A program made the translations under genes and the position numbers. Source: Dryas octopetala (taxonomy: Eukaryota; Streptophyta; Magnoliopsida; Rosales; Rosaceae). Taken from it: a stretch of 64,000 bases of DNA. Positions 24,302 to 38,499 of this stretch are shown piece by piece. The notes under the pieces were generated by a model. It saw only the letters and a program-made list of their open reading frames with translations, had not been told where the DNA came from and ran no database searches. Each line of letters begins with the position of its first letter. The first letter of the stretch is position 1. The DNA lies in the NCBI GenBank assembly GCA_963921425.1, contig OY992834.1, forward strand, positions 3,596,001-3,660,000, read 5' to 3'.

Positions 24302-26834
24302 CTAGCCCTTCCAGTTGTCCTTCCGCTGCCTTATCTCTCGCATAGCGTCAACAGCAGTTTTGCAAACAACCCTCTCCTGTAAAATAAGAAAATCTCAACA
24401 TCAGGAAGCTGTATGACACAAGGAGGCAATTGAAAGCAAAGCGCACTCCACTTGTCTTGCTAGAATTGGCAAAAACCAAAAGGTGGGAAAACATAGCAAA
24501 TACCAACTTCTTAGTACGATCGAACCTCAAATTCAATGATAAGCTTGTGCTACATCGGTTTCCATAGGATTTGTTCAGTGTTTTAACTCAATTAGAAACC
24601 ACTATAAGGTACTAATAAGCTATAGGAGAATAAGTTAACCTGAATCTCTGGTAGATCAACCCGCACAAAAGGGTTTATTTCCAGCTCTTCCTCAATGGTT
24701 GAGGGAATCGTGGGGAGACCTGCTTCCCGCTGCTTCTGTGCCCATGCCAACTTCTGCTGCACCTTCACATTGTCTGGTTCAACTGTCAGAGCAAATTGCA
24801 AGTTCTTCTCTGTGTACTGGAGCAATACAAGACAAATCGTTATGCTGCCCTAACAGAATGGAAGAGATAAAATACAACATATACAAAAATGATTCAATGC
24901 GACAATGCATATGACAAATATTATAAGCTGTGGTAAATAGTGGAATTCAACTGGAGAATACACAACTCAATTTGTCCATGCTCAGGAGAAAGAAATAGAT
25001 TGTATCCGTGCAAGTACATCAAATTTGCGTCCCACAACCATCTTTATTTAATAATACCCTGTGGTCAAAAAAAAAAAAAAAACATAGCATATCTGAATCT
25101 TCTTTTACCTCGTGGCCACAGAAAACTCTTGTTGGCTTTGGCAATGAACCCAATGTAACGCATAGTGATTGATGCATCTGTTCTGCTGTTCCTTCGAAAA
25201 ATCTCCCACAACCAGCAATAAACTACATATAATGCAGTAACCACAATTAACCACTTTTGACCTTATAATAGACATAAATCAGGGAAATTAACAACTTTAG
25301 AGAACCCACTTACAACCCAAAGCTTCCTTATATTACGAAAAAAATTAGGTTTAGTACTCAAAAGTTCAAAACAGTTGACATTATTCCTTAGCAATAAATG
25401 TGAAACACACCCACTACATTGTGCAAGACAATAACTCATGTCTCTTGCACAGTGAATTCAGAGAAACTTAGACAAAAACCTGTCAACGAAAACAGGTATC
25501 TTAAGAGGTCTTCTAAGATACCAGTTCATTTGTGAATGCAAAGAAAATATAAGCCCCTCCAATCAACTTACCAGTGTGTCTCCAGTGAAAACAGCCGGGT
25601 CCTCCTCTTTGCAAGTCACATAATAACTTATGTGACCTCTAGTGTGGCTGGTGAGAGCAAGTCCAGGAGAAGAATATAATTAAAAACATAATATGATGAG
25701 ATAGACACATAGAAAAGGTTAAATCATCCATTAAATAAAACATCAAGCTTAAAGGACAATAATCTGATGATTGGTTGGGGTCTACGGCTCATTTTGTATT
25801 GTCAGGTCTAGATTATAATTCTCTAGCACATTGTGCTATAAAGGATCAAGGGTATCTTAAGTTAAAAGAACTATGAAGCACCCATGCGTAGATCCCAACA
25901 AAAGCAGAACTTGAAAGGTATCAAAAAGACGATATGCTGTTGCTCTTTACATATCAGACGGTCCAAAATGAGACAAGGAATTAGTGAAAAGGGACCAACG
26001 GTCCAACACACAATATCACGGAGCAGACTTAAGAACATTATGTAATGATGAATGGCACAAATCTGTATGAAAAACGTATTAAAACCATACCAAGGTGTGT
26101 GAAGTGACAATATCTGAACATCAGCCCCAAGCAAAATCTTATCGCCATTGTCCACCTTATCAGTGCAGCCCTTCACATTATCAATAGAACCACCATATAC
26201 CTTAATGCCAGGCACTAACTCCTTTATCTTCTCATTTCCATCAGCGTGATCCCTATCGCAGATAGGCAGAGCAAATTGCTTTAAAACAGAGGCAATTAAC
26301 TAAGAGTCTGACATATACCCAAGTAAGACACAAACCCCTAATCCTATGTTTTGGTACAAATATATCCAAAACAAATACAATTAAATGTATATACATGTCG
26401 TAATTTCATCTTAACATGTTAGGTCATCAGACTGTCAATTAAAACTGTCAATTAGTAAAATCATATCCGAATTTATTAGAATAAACAATGGGTATGGAAA
26501 TGAGTGATTGAATGGTAAATTGGACGAGGAAGGGTAAGTATACCAGTGGTGGTGAGTGGTGAGAACGAACTTGATTTGAACACCGTGTTCTTGAGCTGCT
26601 TTGAAAACCTTGTCAGCCTCACAAGGATCCACAACCGCGGCTTCTTTGGTAGCCTCGTCAATAATTCTGCTTGGACAAAACCCAACAAATAAACACCACA
26701 ATAATGATAATTAATCATGCTATAAAACCCTAATTGATAAACGATAATCAGAAATTGAGATGAAAAGGGGGAATTTTTTTGGCTCACAGGTATGAGTAGT
26801 TGTCTCTGTTTACAGGAACATGATGGATCTTCAT
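24302..26834 (-). CDS. GLX2-2: Cytosolic hydroxyacylglutathione hydrolase (glyoxalase II)
   Basis: Seven exons: 26834-26788, 26666-26544, 26252-26091, 25647-25572, 25222-25109, 24816-24640 and 24376-24302. All join in phase to 257 residues, the normal size for the cytosolic form. The enzyme hydrolyses S-D-lactoylglutathione to D-lactate and glutathione, the second step of methylglyoxal detoxification. The metallo-beta-lactamase metal motif THHHWDHADG is intact (His54, His56, Asp58, His59), with further ligands in [17 protein letters not shown] and FCGHEYT. There is no transit peptide: the protein starts MKIHHVPV directly at the catalytic domain, which separates it from the mitochondrial GLX2-1/4/5 forms. 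The ends of exons 2 and 3 split Trp and Cys codons in the metal-binding region. Confidence 0.95.
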
Positions 26835-28080
26835 TTTCGTTCTGGTGTTTACTGGAATCCTCTACTTTGATTAACTATTCAACGGTCGAGTAGCGAAGCT
26901 GCAACTTGAGCTCAAATTTCAGAGTTCCGCAACTTAAGCTTCGCATACGAAACGCATCGTTTTATACATTACGATATTAGATAAATTCAACGGCTTAACA
27001 ACGTAAGCAGTACGTACTGAATTACGTTTAAGCTGATTTTTCATTTTCTTATTTCTTTTTTGTTGACCAAAAGGTCCAAAACAAAGTCAGCTCTGCCTTT
27101 ACAACAACAGAATCATTCTTGAATCTTGACAGATGGATCATCCATTCAACTTTTGCAGTACTAAATGACACTAAACCACATTAATTCCACACTAATTGTC
27201 AACCAAGTAAGGATTTAACTGTGGTTGTGTTAGATGAGCTTTGGTTTTATTTTGACTTTGGGATGCTTAAGTCCACACTAGTTGTGAACTAACCATGATT
27301 AAGCTGTGGCTGAGTTGTATGAGCTTTGACTTATAGATGCCTTAACTCCTTTTCTGTTGGTTTTTTGCAATGGTGCTTAATATTTGTTTGTCAATGTCAT
27401 TAGCTAAGAGCTTCTTAATTCTTAAGGTAATGGAATGTGCTATTTGCCCTGACACTTTTTCTTATCGGCAAAATTTGTCACGTACATTTGGAAATAAAAG
27501 TTAAGAAAAAGTGTTAAAACAATTAGTATTTTCCTTAAGGTAATTTAATCGATATACAAACACAATATAATTAAGGTATAAATATATTTCTTGGCAAAAA
27601 AAAAAAAGTATGAATACATTTAGCCAAGGCACAAATGCAATGTAGTCAATGTACAAGTACGGTTTAGTTAGAATATAAACACAATTTAGTCAAGGTATAA
27701 ATCCAATTTAGTTAAGGTACAAATATAATTTAATTAAGGTACAAACACAACTCAATTAAGGTACAAACACAATTTGTTGCTACAAAAAAGGTACAACCAC
27801 AATTTAGTCAAATTATGAATGCAATTCAGTAAAAGTATTAGCACAATTAAATCAAAATACGAATACAATTTAATAAAGATATAAATTGTTATTTAGTACA
27901 AACGAAAAAAGGGGCCAAATGCCAAAAATAATTGTTTCATAATAAATTTAGGAAGAAAGAAAAGAAGATAGTATTACCACTTATATTCTTTTTTCCGAAT
28001 ATGTCATAAGTTCAAATCTCATATATGTCAATTAATTAATTAAAAAAATCATCTTTTAGATCAGAGGCAGAAAAGAAAAA
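26835..28080. other. Divergent intergenic region with degenerate repeats
   Basis: This lies between the start of glyoxalase II (leftward) and the promoter of the ribosomal protein gene (rightward). Most of it is featureless AT-rich DNA; the stretch 27610-27890 is a degenerate tandem repeat, listed separately. Confidence 0.5.
27610..27890. repeat. Degenerate tandem repeat, unit about 20-24 bp
   Basis: Around a dozen imperfect copies of a unit resembling ACAAACACAATTTAGTCAAGG follow each other. Units vary in length by a few bases (for example GTACAAATATAATTTAATTA, GTACAAACACAACTCAATTA). There is no coding potential. It looks like an old, decayed minisatellite. Confidence 0.7.
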
Positions 28081-28097
28081 TGTCCGGGCTTTTTAAT

Positions 28098-28259
28098 TGG
28101 GCCTTTGTCACAACGTTGTGGACGTCGTACAGGTCTTTTGGGCCTGGTATCACATGCGAGTCCACGACCACCACTAAGGCCCACATTTGGCAATAGGCCT
28201 TGAAGCCGCGCATAACCACTACCACGGCACTAACTATAAAACGGACTCCATTAGGGTTT
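28098..28259 (+). promoter_or_regulatory. Ribosomal-protein-type promoter of uL16/L10
   Basis: Three site II-like elements occur (TGGGCC at 28098-28103 and 28139-28144, GGCCCA at 28178-28183). A TATAAAA follows at 28235-28241 and a telo-box TAGGGTTT at 28252-28259. The combination of site II and telo-box elements is characteristic of plant ribosomal protein and translation genes and links expression to cell proliferation. It sits 60-220 bp ahead of the start codon. Confidence 0.75.
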
Positions 28260-28316
28260 GCCGAGCTTGTTTCATGCGGAAAGCGAAAACCGGTGCAGGG
28301 GAATCAGGGGATCGCC

Positions 28317-29992
<1,676 letters not shown>

Positions 29993-31024
29993 TTCTCGAA
30001 AAATTATGGTGCTTTTGTCATAGTACTTATGCAAAACTCATGTTGAGTTTATGTTTTTCGTGTTCATCTATTTTCTGTCAAAACTGTTTTTGAGCTGTCA
30101 TTGTGAGGTAACGCGGGCTAGATTAATATTAAGCTGCAATTTTTTTTCATTGGATGAAATGTGTTTTGTCTATTCTCTTGAATGATCTCCTAAATAATTA
30201 GCATGCTTGATTAAATTAAGTGTATCGTCAACATTGGAATCTTGCCCTTGGCTTGTGTGTGCTATTGATGTTTCCTATATAGTATGTACAAATAGAGTTT
30301 ACTTGTTACTCTTCACTGAATTAATAAAATAATTACTTCAACTTAACAAAACATGAAAGATTGAAAGGTAACTCTGTTGGTAAAGTAACCTTGTAGCTAA
30401 TTTTGGTTGCAGAAGTGTCATGGACAACATACCATAAATTTGAATTCATGACTCTCTATCGGACATAGCATCCCTAAGCAATTGTGTTGGGGTTTTAAAA
30501 GCTTGGTCCCTCATAATAGTGGGTGGTGGGTTTTATGAAATAACATGGACCTTTGAATCCAGCTCAAAATAGCCCATTTGCTTTTCACATTGGGTTTTAT
30601 ATACAATTTTTTTTTTTTTTTTCAAACAAAAATAAAGTTACAATTTTTTTGCTGTTGGCAACTGGCAAATCATTTCCTTGTTTCCAATTTCCAATCCATA
30701 GTAAACAACCGTTATTAACTAGAAGCAAATGAGCTTAGCGAAGTAAAACCAAAGTCTGGTTGAAAGAAGAAGGAATCCATGGCGGCACTGCTTGCTTGAG
30801 ATCTTAATCTTATGAGTTTTGAGTGGAGAGAGAGAGAGAGAGAGAGAGGAAACAAAATACTCAAAATATTTAATTTAATAAAGTGGGAAATGTGGGCAGG
30901 TGAGAGAAAGCAACAGCATCAGCATCAGCGTTCATTCTGAGCTTGTGTTGTGCATTTGGTGAAGCAGAAGCTGATTCTAAATCCAAAATCAAACCCCCAA
31001 ATCACTTTCTCACGCACAAATCAA
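29993..31024. other. Intergenic, RPL10 3' flank and next promoter
   Basis: The left part is the 3' UTR and flank of the ribosomal protein gene. The right part is the presumed promoter and leader of the next gene and includes an (AG)n tract at about 30826-30849. No gene seen. Confidence 0.5.
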
Positions 31025-33163
31025 ATGTCAAAACCCTCGTCTCGGATCATCCAAGGTCTGCTTAGATTTCACCACAATCAAATCCCAAAACCCTCGTCCC
31101 CAACCACCTACACCTCTCCGCTCACCAGGTCCAGTCGGACCTACCACTCCAACTCCAATGGGTCTCTTCCTCAATTCCCCTCTCACCCAAAACCGGGCGG
31201 CAGCGGCAGCTCATTCGGGTCGGGTCTCGGACTCGGACCCGGACCCGGCCTCAGGTTCTTCTCCTTCAGGCCCTCGGATTTCAGCAAAGTCAATGCCAAG
31301 AAGGTGTGGGACAAGCCCCTCGCCGCAGCCTCCTCGGCTTTGTCGCGGTACCAGGAGGCCATAGGGTTGCAGATTGAGGCGTTCTGGAAGAGGAACAATC
31401 TGGTGCTCTTGGGAATTGGAGGAGTGCTGGTGTGTGCTCTGCTATGGAGGCTCATGTTTGGGATTGCTAGCACCTTCATTGGCCTCTCTGAAGGCATGGC
31501 CAAGTATGGCTTTCTCGCCTTGTCTTCTGCCATTGTTGCCTTTGCAGTAAGCTCCCAAAAACCCTTAGCTTAATAATGATAGTGACCTTCATTGTTCTGT
31601 AAATTGAAATTGAAAAACATGCTTGTACTGCAGTGCATTGTACTTGTGGAAGAAGAAAGCAGAATTGGTTGTCATTGTCATGTTTAACAAGCAAAATGAA
31701 TTTCCTTTTTTCTTTCTCCCTGTTTACCTGCTCAGCAAAATCTATATGTTATTTTAGTTTTTCATGCAATAACATACAGCAGCTGAAAATGTACAATGAA
31801 ACTATAGTTTTACAAGCTCTAGTGGTGATTTAGAAGGGGTGTCGACTTGTTGAAACAGTTTGGCCTCTAGGTCACTTAATGCAGTGACCTAGATGTGGTG
31901 ACTGAGTGACGTCTTATTGAGATGAATGAGTGATGTCTTATTGACCCTATCATTGCACTTTGAATCTAACAATTTCAGACTACCTTCCAATGGATTCATG
32001 TTTTACCATTATTGGGGTCTATCTATAGGATGGTAGGACTTGAAATCTTGATATTTCTTTTCCAGTGTATGTGATTGCCTGTTGCTGGACAATCTTGCTT
32101 TACTTTATAGATTATCATTTGAGAGTTATGTGCTTTTTTTTCTACCTCTTAGGGCCTTCATATCCGTTCAAGATTCACAATCAATCCTGATAAAGTTTAT
32201 AGGATTGCCATGAGAAAGCTTAATACGTCTGCTGGGATTCTGGAGGTTATGGGTGCCCCTCTCTCAGGATCAGATCTAAGAGCCTTTGTGATGTCTGGAG
32301 GTGGGGTTACACTTAAGAAATTCAAGCCAAGTTTTAGGAGCAAGCGGTGTTTCCTCATTTTTCCAGTACGAGGTTCCGAGAGAAAGGGTCTGGTCAGTGT
32401 TGAAGTAAAGAAGAAAAAAGGCCAGGTTTGTGTTTGTGCTATTCTGGCTGCTCTTAATTGTTTTCCCTTCTAATGAGGCCATGTACCTTTAAGTTCTTCA
32501 TAAGCATGTGTTTCATTTCTATTTTCGTCCTTAATCTCTTCTTTTAATACCAAATAGAAGTTCAAACTAAACTAATTTCATGCCCTGGTTGATAGTGTGG
32601 AGAAAATGTACATTGCTAGAATGTTATCTTGGTGAACTTATGCTGCAGTGTTTGTATCTACTACTGTGATTCTTCTGGTAAAAGTCTCCTCATTAAACCA
32701 CAGCTTGTCTGCCTCTCAAGTGGAGCAGATTGAGTACATGCTCTGTGCCCACGGCTAATTAGTTGATGCTACATTAATTAGTTAGTAGATGGACTGTTGA
32801 AATCCTATATGATTTTGGTTGTTTTGACTTGAGGGGTACTTGGATGGTCTATTTGTTCTCATTTAAGCATTTGGGTGTCATCTTCTTATGCAGTATGATA
32901 TGAAACTACTGGCAGTTGACATTCCCATGGCATCAGGACCTGACCAGCGATTATTCCTGATTGGGGATGAAGAAGAATACAAAGTTGGTGGTGGACTAAT
33001 ATCTGAGCTGAGAGATCCTGTTGTGAAAGCAATGGCTGCAGCCAAGGAATTTGATAATCTTGATCAGATTGAAGAAGAGGAAGATGCTGAAAGAGAACTT
33101 CTGGAGGCAGAAAGAAAGCACCGCGAAGAAATTGAGAAGCTTGAAAAAACTGGGTCACAGTGA
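31025..33163 (+). CDS. Mitochondrial Coa1/Tim21-like membrane protein
   Basis: Three exons (31025-31546, 32153-32425, 32894-33163) in phase, 354 residues. The N-terminus MSKPSSRIIQGLLRFHHNQ is Arg/Ser-rich and lacks acids, like a mitochondrial presequence. A Gly/Pro-rich linker follows. There are then two hydrophobic segments (about 120-145 around LVLLGIGGVLVCALLW and about 157-175). The next part reads ALRKL-type: VYRIAMRKLNTSAGILEVMG, then APLSG and RGLVSVEV-like strands. This pattern, a small alpha/beta domain after a membrane anchor, resembles the Coa1/Tim21 fold used in cytochrome oxidase assembly and inner-membrane import. The C-terminal 40 residues are a highly charged helix. The family call is by pattern and is not certain; the start is the first ATG of the open frame. 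Confidence 0.65.
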
Positions 33164-36100
33164 TTGTTTCTCTAGATTTTGTTCCTGCCCTTTCCATTCT
33201 CTTCTGTTTTGTTTTGTTTTGATACAGGAGTTTGTAAATAATGTGCGAGTATTTAATCATCATCTCAGATTCTTTGTACTGCCCAGAATTGTTTTGCAGA
33301 GTTGAGTTTTACAGGGTTTTAATTACCTTGTACTGCAAATAGCCAACTTTGGAATTTCAAAGTTAAAATCCCCCTACGGAGGCAAATAAAGATAACAGTT
33401 GAACCAACAAGCATGGCTTGATTCTTAGTTCCTCTGGTTTGTAATGTTCACCCTTTTGAGAAAAATATGCTTTGGGACCTCAAATTGTTATTAATGTTGA
33501 TACCAGCAATTTCCGAAATTTGCGTTCTTTGTTCTTTATTCGTCAAGCTAATGTAGACAAGTTTTGGTATCATACCAACTTTGACCCTGAAATGTTTTAT
33601 TGATTGTTTTTAGATGTGTTCTAAGGGTAAAAGCCCCCCTCATCTGAATTCTGCACAGACTTTCAGATCTTCATCACTATTGGGGGTAAAACAGGTGCGG
33701 AATCCTGGTAGAGGAAATAAACTTTCATGTCACAGGTACATAAATCCATTATCATGCGACTTAGGTTGTAATGAGAGAGATGGGTACAAAGAGTGCATAC
33801 ACTCATGACACTCATGAATCATGATAGAGATTGATGAACAACCCTACATGTGTCCTTAAAACTCCTAGGGCACGATCACTTGCCTAACATCACCATTATG
33901 TCACATTGGAAGGACATCCAATGCATGCCAACAGCCAACTACCATGGCTTTTTCATGGATGGCTGATCATAAGGTTTAGTGATACTCACACACGAGAGTA
34001 TGAGTTTAAATACTACCTTTCCTCTACCATCATTGTCAGTTTCAGATCCTTTACCAGTTCGTCCTATTGGAGCTCTGAGAGGTCCTAGTCCTTAATTCAT
34101 TAGCTGTACTCGTACTCAAGTTGTTGGGAATGACCAACTCTGTGGGACAATATGCCCGATGCCTGCATCTACAAAGATTCATTAACTAAATATTAATAGC
34201 AACTAATGACCCTACCATGTGAGATGAAGAATTTTCATTAGGTATGGCATAATTAATAGTTTTGATGTTGAGTTTAAAGTCAAAGCCAGGGATGATTATG
34301 CTTAATGACAATTCTTTATGTGAATCCATTATTATGCATAATGACATTCCTGGTTTTGAAAAACTCGACTTCATTACAATTTACAACGCATGCAACAGCG
34401 TTGCCCTCTCCTTACTATTAGGAATGTTCCTACCTCTGATACTATGATAGCAGTCCATGGGGGCTAACTCAACCCCAAAAGCATGCTCAAGAGGTGAGGA
34501 TAGCCCAAGACTAACAGCTCAGCAAAGTAGTTCCTTAGCGACGTGGAACAACAACTATAGTATACAGTGGGTTTATACAATATTTTCTTCTTTATGACTT
34601 GAGTGAAACATGCTTTCATGGAGATGGAGACTTTGAATGCTATTTCCCCATGGCATAGTTTCTTTTCCTTTTTAAACATGAGACAGCATTAATGCAGTAC
34701 TAGCTTTTTTGGTTGTGAAATGAAAGGCTGTGATTGCAATAATTTGCCGACGTTTCTGTTGAGAGAAGAACGACCTCTATTCAATTATTCTTTTAATTCA
34801 ATAATTATTTTTATTTATTTATTCTTTTGGATTTCCAACCTGATATTTTAGCTCATAACTCCCATAATGCAAATCAGTAATTACCAATTGATGTGAAACT
34901 TCCGTTTCTACATCAAATATGGCATGACAGTTGACACACTTGGGGAAACAATATGTCCCGTTTCCTTCAAATTCTAAGCTCCCTTTGGTTACTCCTGAAA
35001 GAGTGAGTGCACAAACTTGGAGGATCAGTCATCATTCTGAAGGTGGAAAATCACTGGTGTCTCAGTCTCTTCAACCTCTTAGACTTGCCAAATTTCGCAT
35101 AGCATGATTACCAAGTACGAAAGAAGTCCGTGACACATTGCTAATATTCTCATTCTCCCTCATCATCACTTGCAGGTGCAACAAACTCTGTGATAATTTT
35201 CTTTCTAGATAGCCCTTTTCTCTTAGCCTCTTGGAATTCAATCTCAGATGGAAGTTCTTTTTTCACATTATCAATGTTATGCAGCATAGCAAATTCAAGA
35301 GAATAAATAAAACTAAGGCTTTAAGTCTGAAGTTAATTTCCATAGTGTTTTGTTATGAATCAATGTATTTGCATTTCCGTTAATTGATATAATTCTGGAA
35401 TTGGTCCTTACGGAGTTCATATTTGTGTTCACAGATCTGCAAGAACTCTTGGCTTAAAAAGCATGAATAATATATAGAAGTAAAATCTGTCATCAGGTAA
35501 TTCTCTGTGTCCTTCTCACTTAATTTACTCTTTGCAATTTCTTTTCCAGTGGGGAAATCTGTATCATGTTTTTCTTACCAGTAAATCAGCAAGTCATAGT
35601 TTTGTTGACATGTTTAACATGCTTATTTTTGAGTTGTCTAGCAATGAAATGGGTGGTTTTGTACAACCATCACCATGTGTGTCTTGGTTTTTATTTCCTA
35701 TTAGCTTCCATCTTGTCTCATTTTACAAACAACAATACATGGCAACTAAATCATGTGTAATTTCACTAATTTTGCACAATCCTATGAAAATCTTGTAGCA
35801 TAAATAACCTTCTTCTTTTACAGAACAGAGAATTGAACTTTAGCTTTTTCTTTATGAATACTTACTTTTTCTTGGATTCTTTACATTTGCTTTGTATATT
35901 GATTACTTTTTCCACTTGTTTTCAAACTTTTATAAGTGCTCAATTTTTGTAGAGGGACAAAGTTCAGCTAATTTTTGGTGACTAAGCTCTCCTTTCTTCT
36001 TTTGGCTTTTCTTTATTCTTTTTCTTTTTGGTAAAGAAAGCGCATTCTGCTTTTCCAAGTAGGTTTTCTTTATTTACATGCCGAGTTGGTTTTCTTTATT

Positions 36101-36431
36101 ACCTTTATTCTTTTTTGTTTTATCTCTTTTTATTTTTTGGTAAGGTGTTTGTGTTTTATCTACTACACCTTCTCTCTAGCACTACACTTCCAAAGAGATC
36201 AGACATGATCAATTCTCTGGACTTTCACATACTCATGCTTGAGTGGTTCTTTGCCACTCTTTTGAGCAAACAGTATGACACCATTTTCCCTTGAAAGGTA
36301 TTCAAATCTTCCCAGCAATCCTTATCCCACTTGCATGATTAACTAACTTTGTCTTCTTGGTTTTTCTTAATTGTACCAGGAGAAAAATCAGACCCCCATA
36401 ATTGAATTATTTCCAATCTGAGCAGATAACC
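33164..36431. other. Intergenic region, 3.3 kb
   Basis: No protein gene. It includes the 3' UTR of the Coa1/Tim21-like gene, an imperfect hairpin at 34264-34375 (listed separately) and T-rich DNA from about 35500 to 36400 that probably contains the leader of the receptor kinase gene, possibly with a 5' UTR intron ending near 36380. Confidence 0.5.
34264..34375. repeat. Imperfect inverted repeat (hairpin, about 45-nt arms)
   Basis: The left arm contains CAAAGCCAGGGATG and ATTATGCTTAAT. The right arm read inverted contains CAAAACCAGGAATG and ATTATGCATAAT, flanked by pairable GTTGAGTTT / GTCGAGTTT. The loop is roughly 20 nt. It could be the remnant of a MITE or an unassigned microRNA-like foldback. 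No known mature miRNA is recognised in it. Confidence 0.5.
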
Positions 36432-38499
36432 ATGAAGCTCCAATCCTCCATTGCTGCAGTACTTATCTTCATTTTTCCTATACTGCCTTTCATCTCCTCA
36501 GTTGTAGCTGACCTGAACTCTGAAAGACAAGCCCTCCTTGACTTTTCTGCCACTGTAGCCCATACCCAAAAACTCAACTGGAATGCTGCTACACCAGTTT
36601 GCACCTCATGGATTGGAATCACTTGCAATCTAGACAAAAGTAGTGTGATTGGTATCCATCTTCCAGGTATGGAACTCATTGGCTCAATCCCAGCCAACAG
36701 TATAGGAAAGCTTGATGCTCTTAGAGTCCTGAGCCTCCACTCCAATTTCCTATATGAAAGTCTGCCTTCTGATATTCTGTCCATTCCTTCCTTGGAATAC
36801 CTTTACCTTCAATACAATAACTTCTCTGGTGCCCTTCCTGCCTCTCTGTCCCCCAACCTTATTGTATTAGACTTCTCCTTTAACTCATTTTCTGGAAACA
36901 TTCCAACCACAATTCAGAATCTGACAAGGCTCACTGCATTGAGCCTCCAAAACAATTCCATCTCTGGAGCCATCCCCAATCTGAACTTCTCAGGGCTGAA
37001 GCTTTTGAATTTGAGCTATAACAACTTGAATGGCTCAATCCCATATTCCCTCCAAAAATACCCCAATTCTTCGTTTATTGGGAATTCTCAATTATGTGGA
37101 GCACCTCTCATTCGTTGTTCTAAAACCTCCTCTCCACCTTCTCCTTCCTCCACTTACTTGCCACCCTCACCAACAATCCCCAAAAGTCAAAAGGCTGCAT
37201 CCCCCATCAAAAAACTTAGCCCAGGTTCTGTTCTTGCTGTGGCAATTGGGGCCTCTGCAGTGTTCTTTCTTTTAGTCCTGATGATCCTCATATGCTGTTT
37301 GAAGAGGACTAGAAAAGAAGGTATGTTGAAAGGGAAGGCATCTGGTGATGGGAAGAGTGAGAAGCCTGTGGATTTTGGGAGTGGAGTGCAAGAGGCAGAG
37401 AAGAACAAACTGTCCTTCTTTGAAGGATGCTATTATAATTTTGATCTTGAGGATCTACTGAGGGCATCAGCTGAAGTTCTTGGTAAGGGAAGTTATGGGA
37501 CAACCTATAAAGCTGTTTTGGATGAGGAAACAACAGTTGTAGTGAAAAGACTGAAGGAAGTTATGGTGGGTAAGAGAGAGTTTGAGCTGCATATGGAGGT
37601 TGTGGAGAGGGTTGGGAAGCACCCAAATATTGTGCCGCCTCGCGCTTATTATTATTCCAAGGATGAGAAGCTTTTGGTTTACAACTACCTGCCAGCCGGA
37701 AGCTTGTTTGTGCACTTACATGGTATGCCTCTTTCACCATAGTATATAATATTCCGAATCTCTCCACACATTGCCAATTAGTTTTGAATTGGATACTCAT
37801 AACTTTAACAGTCTTATAATCAGCTATAACTGGTAATGATTCTATGATTTTGCCCCCTTTTCTTGTTTCAATGCATTTATAGGGAGCAGAGATGCTGGAA
37901 GGCCCCCACTGGACTGGGATTCAAGAGTAAAGATCTCCCTTGGAATTGCCAGGGGAATTGCCCACATTCACATTGAGGGTGGCACCAAATGCTTCCATGG
38001 CAACATAAAATCCACAAATGTCCTCCTCACTCAAGACCTTGAGGCTTGCATCTCTGATGTTGGGTTGAGTCCTCTAATGAACTTCCCTTTAACCATGTCA
38101 AGAGCCACTGGATATCGTGCTCCAGAGGCAACTGACATCCGAAAAATCACTCAAAAATCTGATGTTTACAGCTTTGGTGTGCTGCTCCTTGAGATGCTGA
38201 CAGGCAAATCCACACTTCAATATCCGGGGCATGATAGCATGGTCGATCTCCCAAGGTGGGTGAAGTCTGTTGTCCGCGAGGAGTGGACAGCTGAGGTTTT
38301 TGATGTGGAGCTGCTTAGACAGCAACACATTGAAGAAGAGATGGTGCAGATGCTTCAGATTGCACTGGCATGTGTATCGAAGTTGCCCGAGGCACGCCCC
38401 AAAATGGATGAAATTGTTAGAATGATAGAGGAACTTGGGCAGTCAGACTCGAAAACTAGGCCATCCTCTGAGTCTGAGTTTGATGTGCAAACCCCATGA
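36432..38499 (+). CDS. LRR receptor-like kinase, probably inactive (At5g58300-like)
   Basis: Two exons (36432-37722, 37883-38499), 635 residues. A signal peptide (residues 1-25) is followed by an LRR N-terminal cap, about five leucine-rich repeats, a Ser/Pro-rich juxtamembrane stretch, one transmembrane helix (about 264-288, VLAVAIGASAVFFLLVLMI) and a kinase domain from about 336. The glycine loop GKGSYGTTYKAVL and Lys372 in VVVKRLK are present. The catalytic loop reads HGNIKSTN (469-476) where HRDxxxxN is expected, and the DFG position reads DVG (489-491). The family (LRR class III) is known for such substitutions and is thought to signal as pseudokinases or co-receptors. The single intron in the kinase domain is typical. 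A NET4-like gene lies further right, as near At5g58300 in Arabidopsis. Confidence 0.93.
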
